Assembly: GCA_003449595.1 (NCBI GenBank)
Contig: DMHB01000437.1
Span: forward strand, 1 to 6,911
Reading direction: 5' to 3'
DNA length: 6,911 nt
From: Microscillaceae bacterium
GTDB taxonomy: Bacteria; Bacteroidota; Bacteroidia; Cytophagales; Microscillaceae
Below are positions 1 to 6,575 of this stretch, piece by piece. The position numbers and the translations under genes are program-made. Numbering within the stretch: position 1 is the stretch's first letter; every line of letters begins with the position of its first letter. The notes beneath the pieces are model-generated. The model ran no database searches and had not been told where the DNA came from. It saw nothing but the letters and a program-made list of their open reading frames with translations.

Positions 1-113
1 AAGCACTCGAAATTGCGAGAAATGCCATTTTGGAAGGTTTTGACAACACGATGATTCAAAAACTCACAGGTCTAAGCATCGAGCAGATAGAAGCCCTACG
101 CAAGGAAAAGTGA
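1..113 (+). CDS. C-terminal end of a Rpn-family (PD-(D/E)XK) recombination-promoting nuclease / putative transposase, 5'-truncated by the window
   Basis: Only the last 36 codons are visible, read in the frame starting at base 3 and ending with TGA at 111-113. The peptide runs ALEIARNAILEG, then FDNTMIQKLTGLSIEQIEAL, then RKEK. This matches the characteristic tail of Rpn/PDDEXK_2 family proteins: a helix of the type 'IA+.ll.eG.d...I.k.TGLS.eeIe.L', often preceded by EKG-type repeats. The tail looks like a small helix-turn-helix-like element; the nuclease domain lies upstream and cannot be checked. Family members are annotated as transposases but mostly act as DNA nucleases that promote RecA-independent recombination in the characterised E. 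coli proteins. Whether this copy is intact is unknown. The family call rests on a short but distinctive motif. Confidence 0.7.
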   Translation, partial: ALEIARNAILEGFDNTMIQKLTGLSIEQIEALRKEK

Positions 114-352
114 ACAACCTCTCTGCCTTTGTTTGTGTCCCACAGACAATAAAATTTCGTATTTTCCTATCAAAAAAGTGCTGTTATGTTCCCCATCTCC
201 AAAAACACCTCCGGTATCCTGCGTTTATAACACCGGATGCCTAAGCAGCATCGCAAAAAAATAGACAAGTGTAAGCAATCCTAAAAGGTTTTTTTAGTTT
301 AAACCATAGCGCTGTTGCGGTCAAATATGCTTAATATAAATCTTGCTCTCTT
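114..352. other. Intergenic region, 239 bases, no gene seen
   Basis: No convincing coding frame was found. Two weak inverted repeats are present: TCCGGT (210-215) with ACCGGA (232-237), a 6-bp stem with a 16-base loop, and CTAAAA (281-286) with TTTTAG (292-297) around a T-run at 289-295. Neither is GC-rich or long enough to call a terminator with confidence, although the first follows the stop of the upstream gene by about 100 bases. The promoter of the next gene should lie near 310-350. The closest match to the Bacteroidota pattern is TTG at 315-317 and TAAATCTTG at 337-345, which is poor. Confidence 0.5.
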
Positions 353-766
353 ATGTTGTTTTCTATGATCTCAAAAAAAAGTTATTGGTTGGCTGTTGTA
401 TGGTTTAGTTTTGCAGGTATAACTATGGCACAAAAAAATCCTTTGTTGGAATACAGTCTCGACGAGTCAAAAACATTTACCATCGAACAAGGCAAACAAT
501 TTAGTGTGCAGATGTTTGTCCACGGCTCGGTTGGATTTACGGCTGCCTATGAAATCAGCGATGAGCAAATTGTCGAATTGGTAAATTCGGAAGTAGTCTA
601 TCGCAAATCGGACGCAGAACGCAAAGGCAAAACCGGCGCCGATGCTGCCGACAAGGTGTTTACCTTCAAAGCCCTATCGCCCGGCAAAGCAACCATAACA
701 CTCAAGCAATCGTATCGGGGAGAACCCAAAGAAGAACGACGCTACCAAATTGAAGTGGTAGAGTAA
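353..766 (+). CDS. Small secreted protein, chagasin-like / I42-family protease-inhibitor fold (divergent)
   Basis: This is a 137-residue protein with an N-terminal signal peptide: a Lys-containing n-region, the hydrophobic stretch 11-22, and a likely cleavage after ITMA at residue 26. It is therefore exported to the periplasm or beyond. The mature part, about 110 residues, is beta-rich. Its second half resembles the chagasin family of cysteine-protease inhibitors: a GxxG loop (GKTG, 92-95), then VFTFKALSPGKATITL (102-117) and a final strand YQIEVV. Chagasins use three loops: NPTTG(Y/F), GxxG and RP(W/F). Here the first position reads GSVGF (58-62) and the third reads RGE (122-124), so two of the three inhibitory signatures are altered. 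The fold is a reasonable inference; inhibitory activity is not assured. Met5 (base 365) is an alternative start giving a more typical signal-peptide n-region, and no Shine-Dalgarno sequence decides between them. It stands alone, with no neighbour suggesting a target. Confidence 0.65.
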   Translation: MLFSMISKKSYWLAVVWFSFAGITMAQKNPLLEYSLDESKTFTIEQGKQFSVQMFVHGSVGFTAAYEISDEQIVELVNSEVVYRKSDAERKGKTGADAADKVFTFKALSPGKATITLKQSYRGEPKEERRYQIEVVE

Positions 767-826
767 GTTGCTTACGCAGGGAAAAGGAAACACGCCAAAC
801 CTTTTTCAAAAATCTCCGTTCCAATA

Positions 827-858
827 TTTGGAAAGCACAAAATTACTTACTTACTTTG
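827..858 (+). promoter_or_regulatory. Candidate Bacteroidota-type promoter (-33 TTTG, -7 TTACTTTG)
   Basis: TTTG at 827-830 is followed after exactly 20 bases by TTACTTTG at 851-858. The consensus of the primary sigma factor in Bacteroidota is TTTG, 19-21 bases, then TAnnTTTG. The -7 box here has one mismatch (T for A at the second position). Transcription would start near 862-865. The element lies between two genes and points toward the terminator at 1047-1079. Short motifs of this kind occur by chance in A/T-rich DNA, so the call is tentative. Confidence 0.35.
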
Positions 859-861
859 CAT

Positions 862-1079
862 CATTGTTTTACATTTAAAATTTACTGAAATGTTCCGCAC
901 TCATACAACTTCTACCTCCCCCCAATATCTTCGCCCCAGGCAAGATAGACAAAAGGGTTTAGTGGGTTTGAAGGGGATTCAAGCGGGCTTTTTGAAAGAA
1001 GACATACAACGGAGTATATCATAGCTCTTACTTATACTTTTTTCTGAGCCCGAAATTTCCCTAAGTTTCGGGCTTTTTT
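862..1079 (+). other. Possible short transcript (small RNA or tiny mRNA) between promoter candidate and terminator
   Basis: The span is inferred from the promoter candidate at 827-858 and the terminator at 1047-1079, giving an RNA of about 215-220 nt. It contains a 44-codon frame at 890-1024 (ATG to TAG; peptide begins MFRTHTTSTSPQYL and ends EDIQRSIS). That frame is low in hydrophobic residues, has no recognisable domain and may be chance. The RNA could fold through mutually exclusive TTGAA/TTCAA pairings around 968-996. It does not resemble tRNA, tmRNA or 5S rRNA by eye. The alternative is that the whole span is simply a long 3' untranslated region of the secreted-protein gene, ended by the same terminator. 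Confidence 0.25.
1047..1079 (+). terminator. Rho-independent terminator
   Basis: A perfect 9-bp stem, AGCCCGAAA (1047-1055) with TTTCGGGCT (1066-1074), encloses a 10-base loop and is followed by a run of T up to 1079. The T-tract on the right-hand side only makes it a plus-strand terminator. It lies 280 bases after the stop of the secreted-protein gene and about 120 bases before the PcfJ-domain gene, so it insulates the PcfJ-rtcB operon from upstream transcription. Confidence 0.88.
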
Positions 1080-1201
1080 GTGCCCATTCAATCCCTCGTT
1101 TACCGCTTTCGTTTTACACCGCACGGCTTAAAAAAGTACAATTTTAGCCGCATAGCATTGCTTTGTCTTTTTGAAAATCAAGTTTTAAATGAAAGAGTAT
1201 T

Positions 1202-2515
1202 ATGGGCAATTTATCGAAAAAGAAAAAAGTACCACTTTACATAAAAAGGATGAACCAGCCGCTGCCTCACAGCAAACTGATTCGGCAACAAGCTGAGGAA
1301 GCCTTGAAACAAGCGCCAGGTCATATTTCAAAAATATTTGTGCGCAATTTGGACTTAATTGCTGCCAAAAAACAGCCATTACCTTATTTCCAGCAGGTGT
1401 TTTTTCAAATTGAATATGCCTACGGTCAACTTCCTGTGAAAGGCAATAAGCGCGATGCTTATATGGGGTTGTTGAAGCAATTGCATCGTCAAAAATGCTA
1501 CGATTTGCTCACCGACTCCGAATATTTGACCGCTTGCCTTGCCTTGGCCGAGTGTGAGTCGCAGTGGATACGCCAGCCTGCGCAGTGGGTGCGTAAAAGC
1601 CACAACCCACACAAGCAATTCGTCGAACTGGTAAGCCATTTATTGGTAAAATACCGCGTGCCGGCATTTTTCTATAGTGTGTGGCTGCGAAAAAATGCCA
1701 AGCACCAAGGATGGTTCATTCAGTTGGCTGCCGGTGCATCGGTCAAGGCGTTGGAAAAAATGCCTGTCAAATTGACCAAAAAAATGGCGCATTGTTTTAT
1801 GCAAGCGCCCGATGCGCTTACAGTCGAGGAGGCTTTGCGCTATGCGCAAGTCGTTGGACAAGGCGGCAGTGAGTCGTTGGCTTGGGCAGTTTGCCTAAGC
1901 TTTTTGGGACGCAATGGGTTTGCACAAGAGGTGTTTTGGGCAGAGGCTATTCAGTTTTTTGTCCAAGCCGATGCGTTCGACTACCGCGAGTTAGTAGATG
2001 TGTTGGATTATTTGCAAGCGCAATACCAACAAAACCCTGACTACTCGTTCAAAGGTAGAACCACACGGGCGCTTTTGCGACAAGCTGCTGAGTGGCATAG
2101 GCAAATGAGCCGCCTTGCGCCTGAGGTAGAAATACTGACTTGGGAGCGCTGTGGCGTGCGCGAAATCGAGTGGGAAGAAGTAAGCAACGAGGTAGTTTTG
2201 AAAAAAACATGTATCCAAGAGTTACTTTCCTCTACTGCGCTCATCGCCGAAGGTGCCAAGCAGCGCCATTGTGTGGCTAATTATGCGCACAGTTGTCAGA
2301 AAAAGCAAATCGCCATTTTTGCGATGTTTACGGACTTGTTCGGGCTAAAAATGGCAATGGTTACCATCGAGCTAAATTTACAAAACCGTACCATTGTGCA
2401 AGTGCGGGGTAAGTTGAACCGTTCGATGAATACGCAAGAGTGGATATGGCTGCAAAAATGGGCAGCACAAGAAAATTTAAAAATTTCAAAATGGGTAGCC
2501 GAAAATGCCGTTTAA
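1202..2515 (+). CDS. PcfJ-domain protein of unknown function, partner gene of rtcB
   Basis: This is a 437-residue cytoplasmic-type protein with no signal peptide or membrane segment. The N-terminus is Lys-rich (KKKK at 6-9). Residues 20-300 are mainly helical, rich in Gln, Ala and aromatics, and match no family I recognise. The C-terminal part (about 338-430) has the layout of the PcfJ-like family, named after a protein of the Enterococcus conjugative plasmid pCF10: a leading helix with LIAEG (347-351), the HCV motif (356-358) with the Tyr at 361, a strand with VTIEL (387-391), and VRGKLNR (401-407) ending in a conserved Trp-rich helix. The His-Cys and Arg-Gly-Lys-Asn residues are the family's most conserved positions and could form a binding or active site, but no biochemical role is established. 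The start at 1202 is the first in-frame ATG; an ATG at 1189 is out of frame. rtcB follows after 39 bases on the same strand, so an RNA-related function is inferred from context only. Confidence 0.8.
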   Translation: MGNLSKKKKVPLYIKRMNQPLPHSKLIRQQAEEALKQAPGHISKIFVRNLDLIAAKKQPLPYFQQVFFQIEYAYGQLPVKGNKRDAYMGLLKQLHRQKCYDLLTDSEYLTACLALAECESQWIRQPAQWVRKSHNPHKQFVELVSHLLVKYRVPAFFYSVWLRKNAKHQGWFIQLAAGASVKALEKMPVKLTKKMAHCFMQAPDALTVEEALRYAQVVGQGGSESLAWAVCLSFLGRNGFAQEVFWAEAIQFFVQADAFDYRELVDVLDYLQAQYQQNPDYSFKGRTTRALLRQAAEWHRQMSRLAPEVEILTWERCGVREIEWEEVSNEVVLKKTCIQELLSSTALIAEGAKQRHCVANYAHSCQKKQIAIFAMFTDLFGLKMAMVTIELNLQNRTIVQVRGKLNRSMNTQEWIWLQKWAAQENLKISKWVAENAV

Positions 2516-2554
2516 GCACAACGGCTGCCCTTTATTCCAACAAATGAAATAAGT

Positions 2555-4021
2555 ATGGCACGTACAAGAATCAACAACAGTGAATTAAAAATAATGTTCC
2601 GCGAGCGCGAAGTACTCATTGCTGCCGGCAGGTTGGCCAAATCACTCATCAAGCAAAAAGTGTATGAAAAGGCGCAATTGTTAGAAATCTATAGGCAAAT
2701 CGTACAAAAACCCGAAGATTTTTATACCGATACTACCTTTTGCGAATTAGCGTCTTTGGTGCAAAAGCTACAACCTCCTCGTGACGATGCAGGGGGGCAA
2801 AACTTTGGCGAGTTCGCCCTGCGCGACAAGCCCTTGCTTTTCACGGTGTATGGCTCAGAGCACATCGATGAGTCGGCCATCCAACAAATGGAAACGGCTA
2901 TGCAGTTGCCTATATCGTTGGCGGGGGCTTTGATGCCCGATGCGCACCACGGCTATGGACTGCCCATTGGCGGCGTATTGGCTACCGAAGCCAACACCAT
3001 CATTCCGTATGCGGTAGGGGTGGACATTGCCTGCCGAATGTGTTTGAGTGTTTTCGACCTCAACGGGATTTATTTGGATCAAAGGCGCAACGAGTTCAAA
3101 AAACACTTGGGCGACAATACCTATTTCGGGATGGCAAGCACCTCTAAAAGGCCTTTAGAAGATGCCTTGTGGGAACATCCTGACTGGAAAGCTACGGCCT
3201 ACATCCGGAGCTTGATGCCCAAAGCGATGGCGCAAATTGGTACTTCGGGCACTGGTAACCATTTCGTGGAGTGGGGCATTATCGAAGTCTTGGAAAGCGA
3301 TGCTGCCGACTTGGGTAATTTGCCTGCCGGGCAATACATCGCGCTGCTTTCGCATTCAGGTTCGCGGGGATTTGGCGCAACCATTGCCAATCATTACTCC
3401 AAACTGGCGATGCAAAAAACCAAGCTTCCTAAACAAGCCCAGCACTTGGCTTGGCTCGATATGAACGCCGAGGAAGGAATGGAATACTGGATTTCGATGA
3501 ATTTGGCGGGCGAATATGCCTCAGCCAACCATCATCAAATTCACCGCAAAATGGCCAAAGCGCTCGGGCGAAAGCCTGTGGTGATGATCGAAAACCACCA
3601 TAACTTTGCGTGGAAGGAAACCCTCGACGATGGTACGCAAGTAATCGTACACCGCAAAGGGGCTACGCCAGCACAAAAAGGTGTGTTGGGTATCATTCCG
3701 GGGTCTATGGCTACGCCCGGCTTTGTGGTGCGTGGCAAAGGTTTGGCAGCAGCGCTTAACTCGGCTTCGCACGGCGCAGGCCGGATGATGAGCCGAAACA
3801 AAGCCAAGCAGGAGTTGACGATGTCGGAAGTAAAAAAGTTTTTACAAGACAAAGGGGTAAGCCTTATCGGAGGCGATTTAGATGAGGCACCAATGGCTTA
3901 TAAAGACATCCATACCGTGATGGCGGCTCAACAAGATCTGGTAGAGGTGATCGCACGCTTTACGCCCAAAATTGTACGAATGGCCGAAGCCAAAGACAAC
4001 CAAAAAGGGCGTGAAGATTGA
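2555..4021 (+). CDS. rtcB: RtcB-family RNA-splicing ligase (3'-phosphate / 2',3'-cyclic phosphate RNA ligase)
   Basis: RtcB joins RNA ends carrying a 3'-phosphate or 2',3'-cyclic phosphate to a 5'-OH, using GTP and Mn2+ through a histidine-GMP intermediate. The 488-residue protein has a roughly 75-residue helical N-terminal extension before the catalytic core; E. coli RtcB has 408 residues. The core motifs appear in order: DAHHGYGLPIGG (129-140), the metal site D157-x-x-C160, NHFVE (235-239), HSGSRG (267-272), ENHHNFAW (346-353), VHRKGAT (365-371, whose His366 aligns with the guanylylated histidine), PGSM (382-385), SHGAGR (405-410) and EAPMAYKDI (444-452). No key residue is missing. The Cys is followed by Arg (DIACRM) where E. 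coli has Gly, pointing to a subgroup distinct from the E. coli enzyme. Met14 (base 2594) is a possible alternative start. It lies 39 bases after the PcfJ-domain gene with no terminator between, so they should share one mRNA. No rtcA, rtcR, prfH or archease gene is visible. Confidence 0.95.
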   Translation: MARTRINNSELKIMFREREVLIAAGRLAKSLIKQKVYEKAQLLEIYRQIVQKPEDFYTDTTFCELASLVQKLQPPRDDAGGQNFGEFALRDKPLLFTVYGSEHIDESAIQQMETAMQLPISLAGALMPDAHHGYGLPIGGVLATEANTIIPYAVGVDIACRMCLSVFDLNGIYLDQRRNEFKKHLGDNTYFGMASTSKRPLEDALWEHPDWKATAYIRSLMPKAMAQIGTSGTGNHFVEWGIIEVLESDAADLGNLPAGQYIALLSHSGSRGFGATIANHYSKLAMQKTKLPKQAQHLAWLDMNAEEGMEYWISMNLAGEYASANHHQIHRKMAKALGRKPVVMIENHHNFAWKETLDDGTQVIVHRKGATPAQKGVLGIIPGSMATPGFVVRGKGLAAALNSASHGAGRMMSRNKAKQELTMSEVKKFLQDKGVSLIGGDLDEAPMAYKDIHTVMAAQQDLVEVIARFTPKIVRMAEAKDNQKGRED

Positions 4022-4050
4022 GTCAAATTTTTGAGTAGAGACTTTCTATC

Positions 4051-4097
4051 AAAACCCGCTCAAGGCGCATTAAATTGCTGCTTTGGCGGGTTTTTTT
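4051..4097 (+). terminator. Terminator of the PcfJ-rtcB operon, between convergent genes
   Basis: AAAACCCGC (4051-4059) pairs with GCGGGTTTT (4086-4094). After a one-base bulge at 4060 the stem continues with CAAGGC (4061-4066) against GCTTTG (4080-4085), including one G-T pair. A run of seven T (4091-4097) follows. It begins 29 bases after the rtcB stop and ends 15 bases before the carA stop on the other strand. Read from the minus strand the hairpin is followed by only four T, so it may also end carA transcription, but less efficiently. Confidence 0.88.
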
Positions 4098-4112
4098 CTT
4101 GGAGAAACTTTA

Positions 4113-5207
4113 TCAAGAGGCTTGCATCATCGACACGAACTGGTCAAACAAATAACGCGAGTCGTGTGGTCCGGGTGATGATTCAGGATGGTATTGTACT
4201 GAAAAGGCAGGTTTGTTTTTCAACTGAATGCCTTCAATGGTTTGGTCGTTCAGGTTGATATGTGTGGGAATAACTACCTCGCTTTTGTTCAACACATCTT
4301 CGGCAACGATGCCAAAGCCGTGGTTTTGCGACGTAATTTCTAAGCGGTTGTTCAGCAGGTTTTTAACCGGATGGTTCAGCCCACGATGTCCGCAATGTAG
4401 TTTATAAGTGCTAATGCCAACCGACAAGGCCAACAATTGATGCCCCAAACAAATGCCAAAAAGGGGCTTGTTTTGTGTCAAAATAGCCTGAATAGTTGCC
4501 ACTGCATAAGGCATGGCCGAAGGGTCGCCGGGGCCGTTAGAAATAAAATAGCCATTGGGTTGCCAAGCCTGCATCTGCTCGAAGGGTGTTTTGGCCGGGA
4601 AGACCCGGCAATACACGTCGCGGTCGGCCAAGTTGCGCAAAATATTTTGCTTGATACCCAGATCCAACACAGCCACTTTATAAGGTGCTGCGGCATCGCC
4701 ATAGAAGTAGGGTTCGGCAGTGCTTACTTGCGACGAGAGTTCTAAGCCATTCATCGACGGCACCCGCGCCAAAGCGGCTTGCAGGGCTGTTACATCATCG
4801 GTTTCTGAGGAAATGATGGCATTCATCGCGCCTTTTTCGCGGATGTGTACCACCAAAGCCCGCGTATCTATCTGTTGGATGCCTACCAAACCGGCTTGCT
4901 CAAAATAATGCTGTAGCGAATCGGTAGCTGTTTTGCGAGAATAAATATTTGAAAAAGTGCTACAAACCAGCCCATTAATTTGCACCCTACGCGACTCATC
5001 GTCATCGGGAATAATGCCATAGTTGCCTATGTGGGTATGGGTATTGATTAAGATCTGGCCAAAATAGGAGGGATCAGTGTAAATTTCTTGGTAGCCCGTC
5101 ATACCGGTATTGAAACAAAGTTCGCCGGTGGTAGTGCCAATTTTACCCAAGGCTAAACCGGTGTAGGTATGCCCATCTTCCAGAACGAGGGTGGCTTTGT
5201 TGCCCAT
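4113..5207 (-). CDS. carA: Carbamoyl-phosphate synthase, small (glutaminase) subunit
   Basis: CarA hydrolyses glutamine and channels ammonia to the large subunit CarB, giving carbamoyl phosphate for pyrimidine and arginine synthesis in the cytoplasm. The 364-residue length is normal for the family. The N-terminal CPSase domain shows LEDGHTYTG (9-17), the FNTGMTGYQEIYTDPSY region (32-48) and a QIDTR motif (112-116). The C-terminal class I glutamine amidotransferase domain starts near 177 and shows ISNGPGDPS (222-230), the nucleophile Cys253 in GICLGHQ (251-257), GHRGLNHPV (273-281), TSQNHGF (292-298) and the His340/Glu342 pair in QYHPE. The catalytic triad is thus complete. It begins 44 bases after nadD ends, on the same strand, and is probably the last gene of that run. 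carB is not in the window, so the two subunit genes are not contiguous downstream; the gene to the left is convergent. No pyrimidine-responsive leader is evident in the short upstream gap. Confidence 0.97.
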   Translation of the reverse strand: MGNKATLVLEDGHTYTGLALGKIGTTTGELCFNTGMTGYQEIYTDPSYFGQILINTHTHIGNYGIIPDDDESRRVQINGLVCSTFSNIYSRKTATDSLQHYFEQAGLVGIQQIDTRALVVHIREKGAMNAIISSETDDVTALQAALARVPSMNGLELSSQVSTAEPYFYGDAAAPYKVAVLDLGIKQNILRNLADRDVYCRVFPAKTPFEQMQAWQPNGYFISNGPGDPSAMPYAVATIQAILTQNKPLFGICLGHQLLALSVGISTYKLHCGHRGLNHPVKNLLNNRLEITSQNHGFGIVAEDVLNKSEVVIPTHINLNDQTIEGIQLKNKPAFSVQYHPESSPGPHDSRYLFDQFVSMMQAS

Positions 5208-5251
5208 TTTGCAGTAAGGTTTAAGCTAAAATCGGGCGCAAAGTTAGTCAA

Positions 5252-5824
5252 TCAGAGGTAAAATTTATGCAGTTGGATAAATTGTTCTACCGATTCGGGC
5301 ACCAAATAACGAATAGATTGCTTGTTGCGGATACACTGCCTGATAAACGTAGCCGAAATGTCTAACAAAGGCGCTTCTACAATGCGTACTTTGGGGTGGT
5401 TGTCGAAAGGGGTTTGCGTTGCTTCGGGGCGTGGATAAACCAACAAATGAAAGTAGGCCAAGATTTGTTCATAGTTTTTCCATTTGTGCAACTTGGCCAA
5501 ATTGTCGCTCCCCATAATGAGTGAAAATTGGTGTTGGGGAAATTTTTCTTGGATATAAGTCAGGGTATCGATGGTATAGCTGGGCTTGGGCAAGTGAAAT
5601 TCTACATCGCTGGCTTTGAGTTTGTAATTGTCGGCAATGGCACGCTCGACCATCGCCAGCCGGTCGAATTCGTGGAGTAGTTGGTTTTGTTTTTTGAAAG
5701 GATTTTGAGGCGAAACTACATACCAAACTTGTTCCAAATCGGTGGTTTCGACAGCCAAATTGCCAATGATGAGGTGGCCGATGTGGATGGGGTTGAATGA
5801 CCCAAAAAAAAGTCCTATTTTCAT
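5252..5824 (-). CDS. nadD: Nicotinate-nucleotide adenylyltransferase
   Basis: NadD transfers AMP from ATP to nicotinate mononucleotide, making deamido-NAD in NAD biosynthesis. The protein has 190 residues, typical of the family. The nucleotidyltransferase signature GSFNPIHIGH sits at 8-17, with the HxGH motif at 14-17. Further family motifs are SYTIDTL (82-88), LIMGSDN (102-108) and ISATFIR (156-162), the last corresponding to the ISSTxIR element that binds ATP phosphate. The start was set at base 5824, where MKIGLFFGSFNP begins; the frame stays open for 25 more codons upstream (to 5899), but these overlap the end of the preceding gene and lie before the conserved first strand. The gap to the upstream barrel gene is 13 bases, indicating co-transcription. 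carA follows 44 bases downstream. Confidence 0.96.
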   Translation of the reverse strand: MKIGLFFGSFNPIHIGHLIIGNLAVETTDLEQVWYVVSPQNPFKKQNQLLHEFDRLAMVERAIADNYKLKASDVEFHLPKPSYTIDTLTYIQEKFPQHQFSLIMGSDNLAKLHKWKNYEQILAYFHLLVYPRPEATQTPFDNHPKVRIVEAPLLDISATFIRQCIRNKQSIRYLVPESVEQFIQLHKFYL

Positions 5825-5837
5825 TGTCTGGCGATGG

Positions 5838-6497
5838 CTATTCTGGGATAGAAATACCCAAGTTGACTCCGCCAAGCAAACCCCACTGATTAGCGCCATA
5901 GTTTTGACGTACTGCCAAATATGGCCCGAGGGTAAACAAGCCTTTTACGATGTTGAACCGCAGCCCTCCTGTAAAGGTAGGTCGCCAATCGTCGCGGTTG
6001 TTTACGCGGTTGTATTCCATCCCGAAAGGAGCTACAAAAGGCGAAATAAAAAAGTTGGTACCCACCCTAAAGTGAAAATTAAAAGATTCGGGAAGCAAAA
6101 AGGCCAACAGGGTAGCGTAGAGGTAAAATTCGTCGTCGCTGCGGTTTCTTCTCAGCAAGTAATCACGAAAAATAAATGAAGCTCCATAAGCGCCCAAGGT
6201 CAAGTGGCCATAAGAAGTAGTTTCGGCTTGTGAGTTGCTACCCAGCCCAAAGTGGTAGCCAAGGCTCAACCAACGCGTTACAAAAATTTCGGCTTGCAAG
6301 CCATACGACTGTGAAATGCCTTGGTTGTAATGGCCTCGTTCGGTGATCAACGAAAACCTAAACTTGCCTTGCGATTCTAATTCATCGTTGAAGGCTTCTG
6401 AAATTTCATTGATAACCTCCTGTGGATAAGCCGCAGAGATGAGCAACCATCCGAACAACAGGCTACCGGCAAAAATCTTGGAAAAGCGAATCGGCAT
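5838..6497 (-). CDS. Predicted outer-membrane beta-barrel protein, unknown function
   Basis: A 219-residue protein with a clear signal peptide: an Arg/Lys n-region, hydrophobic core 8-22, and likely cleavage near SAAYPQ (21-26). After a short acidic segment (27-43) the remainder is a series of alternating hydrophobic/polar strands rich in Gly, Phe, Tyr and Asn, for example the stretches around 45-52, 64-86, 98-112, 124-133, 139-151, 172-181 and 187-196, with a last strand at 204-217. This suggests a small barrel of about eight strands, as in many short outer-membrane proteins of Bacteroidota. The chain ends in IPE, not the C-terminal Phe of classical barrels. The DNA before the ATG is A-rich, as usual for start regions in this phylum. 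It lies 78 bases downstream of bshB1 and 13 bases upstream of nadD. Ligand or function cannot be read from the sequence. Confidence 0.75.
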   Translation of the reverse strand: MPIRFSKIFAGSLLFGWLLISAAYPQEVINEISEAFNDELESQGKFRFSLITERGHYNQGISQSYGLQAEIFVTRWLSLGYHFGLGSNSQAETTSYGHLTLGAYGASFIFRDYLLRRNRSDDEFYLYATLLAFLLPESFNFHFRVGTNFFISPFVAPFGMEYNRVNNRDDWRPTFTGGLRFNIVKGLFTLGPYLAVRQNYGANQWGLLGGVNLGISIPE

Positions 6498-6575
6498 ATT
6501 TTTCTTTCTTTTTTTGATGTGAACGTAAGAAAGGCGGTATCGGTATCATTTCGGGGCAATAAATGACGGGCGGCC

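Larger units (their letters stand above)
767..1201. other. Intergenic region, 435 bases: holds a promoter candidate, a possible short transcript and a terminator
   Basis: No gene over 60 codons lies here on either strand. The first 55 bases after the stop of the secreted protein show no terminator. From about 827 onward there is a promoter-like element (827-858), then G-rich sequence with overlapping small inverted repeats (TTGAA 968-972, TTCAA 978-982, TTGAA 992-996, of which the middle copy can pair with either flank), then a strong terminator at 1047-1079. The last 120 bases are A/T-rich and must carry the promoter of the PcfJ-domain gene. No good -33/-7 match was found there; TAGCATTG at 1153-1160 fits the -7 box with one mismatch but lacks a -33 TTTG. 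Confidence 0.6.

Noticed and set aside
281..297. CTAAAA/TTTTAG inverted repeat with a T-run as a terminator of the Rpn gene
   Set aside because: The stem is six A/T-rich pairs with no GC core, unlikely to be stable enough.
890..1024. 44-codon frame as a protein-coding gene
   Set aside because: Too short and without recognisable features or a ribosome-binding site; kept only as part of the possible short transcript.
3541..3852. 103-codon frame on the minus strand, with others at 2855-3106 and 3155-3390
   Set aside because: All lie opposite rtcB, whose conserved motifs span the same bases; they are by-products of its codon use.
4031..4258. 75-codon plus-strand frame after rtcB
   Set aside because: It runs through the terminator hairpin and then antisense to the 3' end of carA, with no domain resemblance.
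4437..4745. 102-codon plus-strand frame
   Set aside because: Fully antisense to the glutaminase domain of carA, which is well supported.
5825..5899. Longer nadD start giving a 25-residue N-terminal extension
   Set aside because: The extension overlaps the 3' end of the barrel gene and precedes the conserved first strand; MKIGLFFGSFNP at 5824 is the family's usual N-terminus.
5742..6179. 145-codon open frame on the plus strand
   Set aside because: It lies antisense to nadD and the barrel gene, which have strong motif or signal-peptide support; the product has no recognisable domain.
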